From Bacillota bacterium (GTDB lineage Bacteria; Bacillota; Clostridia; Saccharofermentanales; UBA5734): 47,769 nucleotides of DNA. Both the position numbers and the translations under genes were made by a program. The notes below the pieces were generated by a model. The model saw nothing but the letters and a program-made list of their open reading frames with translations, made no database searches and was not told the DNA's origin. The stretch covers positions 1-47,769 of the forward strand of contig JAKPNJ010000358.1 of NCBI GenBank assembly GCA_029548445.1, given 5' to 3'. Positions 44,720-47,769 of the stretch are shown here, piece by piece (positions within the stretch are counted from its first letter, which is position 1; every line of letters starts with the position of its first letter).

Positions 44720-45637
44720 CTAGGACTTGATGCCCGAATAGGTCATGGTTTCGATGACCTTTCGCTGCATGAGGATGAAGACGATGATGACGGGGGTCGT
44801 CATGACGAGGGTCGCGGCGGCGACGGCGCCGGCCCGGCCGATGTTGGCCACCGCGGGTCCGCCGGCCAGGAGCTGGAGCGCCAGCGGGAAGGTCTTCATG
44901 CTTTGGCTGGTCGTAAAGATCAGCGGCGTGAAATAGTCATTCCAGGTGCTGATGAACGTCAACGCCACCAGGGTAGCCCAGGCGGGCTTGATATTCGGCA
45001 TCATGATGCGCCAGAAAATGCGCAGTTCCCTGGCGCCGTCCATGCGGGCCGATTCGACCAGGGCGAAGGGGAGCTGCCGTGTGAAGCGCTCCATAAGGAA
45101 TACATTGTAGGCGATGGCGATCTTCGGGATGATCAGGGCTCCGAACGTATCGACCAGCCGGAGACTGTTGACGACCATGTAGGTCGGGATCTGCGTGACA
45201 TGGGGCGAGAACATCAGGGCGGCGATGACGAGGCTCAGGATGACGCCGGATCCCTTCGGCCGATGGATCACGAGACCGTATGCACACAAGCCGCTGACAA
45301 GGACTGTCGACACCACGACCCCCGTGGTGACGATCAGGCTGTTCAGGACATAGCGGCTGAACGGGACATCCACGCTGCTGAGGGCGGCCAGGAGGCTTTG
45401 CAGATTGTCCAGGGTCGGGTTCCGGACAAAGAAGCGGGGCGGATAGAGGAACAGCTCGTCAAAGGGCTTGAAGGCCGTGGTCACCATATAGACGAGGGGC
45501 AGGGCGAAGAAGCCCACCAGGGCCGTCATCAGGAGATACTTGACGATTGTCCGCACACGGAGGGCCGGCAGCGTGCGCAGGACGGACCGGCGGATGGCCG
45601 GGATGCGGCGGACGGGAGGCCTGGTGTCGCGGGTCAC
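44720..45637 (-). CDS. Carbohydrate ABC permease, MalG type (MalG1, copy B)
   Basis: A 305-residue permease. I place the start at a GTG (45637), where GTGA overlaps the stop of the giant SBP gene and GGGGAGG lies 7 nt upstream. The long upstream extension of the frame is inside the SBP gene. It shares DELFLYPPRFFVRNPTLDN with copy-A MalG1, and the EAA loop VESARMDGAREL with LESARIDGAREF. Unlike copy A, no MalF gene separates it from the giant SBP. Confidence 0.92.
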   Translation of the reverse strand: MTRDTRPPVRRIPAIRRSVLRTLPALRVRTIVKYLLMTALVGFFALPLVYMVTTAFKPFDELFLYPPRFFVRNPTLDNLQSLLAALSSVDVPFSRYVLNSLIVTTGVVVSTVLVSGLCAYGLVIHRPKGSGVILSLVIAALMFSPHVTQIPTYMVVNSLRLVDTFGALIIPKIAIAYNVFLMERFTRQLPFALVESARMDGARELRIFWRIMMPNIKPAWATLVALTFISTWNDYFTPLIFTTSQSMKTFPLALQLLAGGPAVANIGRAGAVAAATLVMTTPVIIVFILMQRKVIETMTYSGIKS

Positions 45638-47769
45638 GGGGAAGCCTCCCCATCGGTCGTCCAGCGCCGATTGTATTCTTCCTGCTTCATCCGGAGCTCC
45701 TTGTCGATATCCTCCACCGCTTCCTCGAGGGCGCTGCGGACATCCTGGTTCCCAAGCACAACGCGGTTCCAGGCATTGTTGAGGTGTCGGGACGTAAAGT
45801 ACCCGCCGAGTACGTTTTCCATGTCCCGGGCCCATGCCCATTGGGACTGGATGACCTCCAGGTCCTCACCCTTCCAGTTGAGCCGGGAGAAGGCCCGGAT
45901 ATTGGCGGTGTTCCAGCGTGCCTCGGTGCCCACGATGGCCTCGATCTCCCTGGCGAAATCCACCTGGACGTCGGCGGACAGCCACCAGGACAGGAAGGAC
46001 CAGGCCGCCTCGGCATCCCTCGTGCTGGACAGAATCACGTCCGCTTCACCGGCGATGCCGCCGACCGAACGATCGATGCTCCCATCCTCCTTTTCTGTTC
46101 CCGGTATGGGGGCGATGCCCCAGCGACCTGCCAGTTCCGGCGCAGCCGTTGTCAGGAGCAGGTAGTCGGGATAACCGGCAATGCCCATGGGAATTTCCCC
46201 GGTTCGCATCCGGTTGTAGAAGCTGGCGGTTACGGGAATTCCATAGTGCGTATACAGCTCGCAGTATTCCCGAAAGGCCTGGAATGCCTCCGGGGCGTCG
46301 AGACCGCTCCGTACCCCCCCGTCCCGGTAAAACGACCCGCCCCGCTGGAAGAGGAAAGGAGTAAAGTCCTGCGGGTAGAAAAACTGGAGGTTGTTCCGGT
46401 ACAGGGCCGGCAGCACGTCCTGGTACAGATCCTCCCAAGTATTTGGCAGCCCGATCCCCAGTTGGGACACGACATCCTTCCGATACATCAGCACCTTGAA
46501 ATTCATGGTCTCCGGAAGCCCGTACATGCCGTTCTCGAATTCGAACGGCACCAGGATTCCGGGCAGGAAGTCCTCCGTCACGGAGTCGAAACCGTCGAAT
46601 GCGGACAGGTCCAGTACTGCCTTCCGGATGGCGAACTCCACCGGGGAATTGTTGCTGACGCACAGGGCGACATCGGGGGCCTTTCCCGCGGAGATGGCCA
46701 TCATGAGGGCGTTGATCGCCCCGGCATTGAGTTGTGACGCGGGCAGGACGTTCATCCGGACCGATATGCCGGTATTCCTGGTGAAATCGTCTGCGGCCAG
46801 CTGGCGGATGACCTCGGCCCATTCCTTGCCCCGGCCGATCCAGACCTTGATCTGCCTTGGGGTTGCCTCGCCGTCCGACGTGGTCCCGAGACTGTCGTAG
46901 TCCTTGACGAAAGAGACGAGGAGGTTCGAGACGAAGGCCCGGACGCGTTCGAACAGCCCGATCCGGACCTCCCGGACCGGCGAGCCGGACGGCACGATCT
47001 CGAAGCGGTCGAGGACGATGGGAATCTCCTGCAAGGCCAGGTACCAGGTCCCGAGGCTGCTCTGGGCGTTCCGGATGTCGTTCAGGCGCCGGGGGATGCT
47101 CTCCGGATCCCGGATCATGGATTGAAAGACACCCATGACCTGTCGGAGCTGGTTCGAAATACCCGGATTCTTCGTGGCCAGGGTCCTGGCATACTCGCTT
47201 TTCGACTCAATGCTGTCATATAGCGATTGCAGGGTCTCCGGCAGGTTCGGGATCTTTTTCAGCAATTCATAGTCATAATTGACATCCGGTTCGCTGCCCG
47301 TGATCATCATGATCTTCAGCAGCAGCTCGGACAACTCGAGGTTGTCATAGTACAGGGATTGGACAAGGGGAGTGATCTCCCCCATCTTGACCACCAGGGT
47401 CAGGGTATGGGTCCCTTCGGCCAGGTCCATGTCGAACGGCTTGCCCTCCCGGTCGGAAAGGACTTCCGTGGTCCACTCGCGGGTATGGGGAAACCGGTAG
47501 CTCAGCAGCTCGGCAAAGGGAACCCGCCCGTCTATCAGGACCTGCCGGTATGCCGGCAGCCCGTCGTGCCACCACTGCAGGTACCGGATCCCGAGGTTGT
47601 AGGTTCCGCTTTCCGGTACCTCGAACTCCCACGTAATGGACTGGTTGCCCAGGCGCCATCTCCAATCGCCGATCGTATTGATCCGCGCGTACTCGACCGA
47701 CCGGGGCTCGCAGGACAAATGGCTGTGGACCGTGCCGCGGATCGTGGAACTGCTTTTTTCCAGGACGGG
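45634..47769 (-). CDS. Giant multidomain ABC solute-binding protein (copy B), 5' end cut by window edge
   Basis: The reading frame is open to the right edge, so the start lies outside; 711 residues are visible. A TTG at 47718 could be mistaken for a start, but homology to the copy-A protein continues through it. Relative to that 967-residue protein, visible sequence begins near its residue 285. It shows the second beta-sandwich (ITWEFEVPESGTYNLGIRYL; VLIDGRVPFAELL), a helical part (LRQVMGVFQSMIRDP), the join FVKDYDSLG/FLFDYSDLG, and a family-1 SBP domain (IKVWIGRGKEW, GKAPDVALCVSNNSP, FKVLMYRKDVV, EAAWSFLSWWLSADVQ). The function should match that of copy A: glycan capture for the importer. 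Confidence 0.88.
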   Translation of the reverse strand, partial: PVLEKSSSTIRGTVHSHLSCEPRSVEYARINTIGDWRWRLGNQSITWEFEVPESGTYNLGIRYLQWWHDGLPAYRQVLIDGRVPFAELLSYRFPHTREWTTEVLSDREGKPFDMDLAEGTHTLTLVVKMGEITPLVQSLYYDNLELSELLLKIMMITGSEPDVNYDYELLKKIPNLPETLQSLYDSIESKSEYARTLATKNPGISNQLRQVMGVFQSMIRDPESIPRRLNDIRNAQSSLGTWYLALQEIPIVLDRFEIVPSGSPVREVRIGLFERVRAFVSNLLVSFVKDYDSLGTTSDGEATPRQIKVWIGRGKEWAEVIRQLAADDFTRNTGISVRMNVLPASQLNAGAINALMMAISAGKAPDVALCVSNNSPVEFAIRKAVLDLSAFDGFDSVTEDFLPGILVPFEFENGMYGLPETMNFKVLMYRKDVVSQLGIGLPNTWEDLYQDVLPALYRNNLQFFYPQDFTPFLFQRGGSFYRDGGVRSGLDAPEAFQAFREYCELYTHYGIPVTASFYNRMRTGEIPMGIAGYPDYLLLTTAAPELAGRWGIAPIPGTEKEDGSIDRSVGGIAGEADVILSSTRDAEAAWSFLSWWLSADVQVDFAREIEAIVGTEARWNTANIRAFSRLNWKGEDLEVIQSQWAWARDMENVLGGYFTSRHLNNAWNRVVLGNQDVRSALEEAVEDIDKELRMKQEEYNRRWTTDGEASP

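Noticed and set aside
47716-47718. TTG at 47718 as start of the right-edge SBP
   Set aside because: The frame is open to the window edge and similarity to the copy-A protein spans this codon; no signal peptide follows it.
1-47769. tRNA, rRNA, CRISPR, insertion sequences, integrases and phage genes
   Set aside because: Looked for on both strands; no cloverleaf, repeat-spacer array, transposase or terminal inverted repeats were recognised, so the two module copies do not look like recent mobile-element insertions.

Overview
The window is about 47.8 kb of GC-rich bacterial DNA, packed almost wall to wall with genes. Strong AAGGAGG-type ribosome binding sites, cysteine-lipobox lipoproteins with Thr/Pro-rich linkers, LplB/YtcP-type sugar permeases, DUF5696 and YIP1 proteins, a corrinoid-style URO-D protein and a DUF1538/P-II pair together suggest a high-GC anaerobic Bacillota (Clostridia/Limnochordia-like) bacterium. 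A Chloroflexota origin cannot be excluded. This is inferred from gene content only; there is no rRNA or other marker gene in the window.

Layout. (1) 1-17601, minus strand: a glycan-use gene run reading right to left. It starts with a URO-D-family protein and a GH43 enzyme, followed by a giant solute-binding protein (SBP), permease pair 1, an NHL-TPR-YIP1 fusion, a DUF5696 protein, permease pair 2, a GH39-like lipoprotein, a second SBP, and a secreted beta-sandwich protein cut by the window edge. (2) 17738-21483, plus strand: an unrelated island with a uracil permease (uraA-like, with its own promoter and terminator), then a DUF1538 membrane protein overlapping a tandem P-II-like protein. (3) 21521-47769, minus strand: a second, larger glycan run. 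It begins beyond the right edge inside another giant SBP, followed by MalG1, an NHL protein, a separate YIP1 protein, DUF5696, MalF2, MalG2, MalF1 and a lipoprotein SBP, then a block of hydrolase candidates (GxGYxYP, GH38-like/DUF5054, two paralogous large unknowns, a GH35 beta-galactosidase and a TIM-barrel-like unknown).

The main result is that runs (1) and (3) carry two divergent copies of one module: giant SBP + MalF1 + MalG1 + NHL/TPR membrane protein + YIP1 + DUF5696 + MalF2 + MalG2 + second lipoprotein SBP. Each copy thus holds two SBPs and four permease subunits, with no ATPase. NHL and YIP1 are fused in copy A and split with a 4-bp ATGA overlap in copy B, and MalF1 has moved to the far end in copy B. 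The repeated gene set suggests an envelope assembly in which surface glycan handling (DUF5696, NHL propeller, giant SBP) is coupled to two ABC importers that would borrow an ATPase encoded elsewhere. The hydrolases next to each copy (GH43/GH39 versus GH35/GH38-like and others) suggest different glycan targets for the two copies.

Many neighbouring genes overlap by 4 bp, which supports long polycistronic transcripts. No tRNA, rRNA, CRISPR array, insertion sequence or classical regulator gene was seen.
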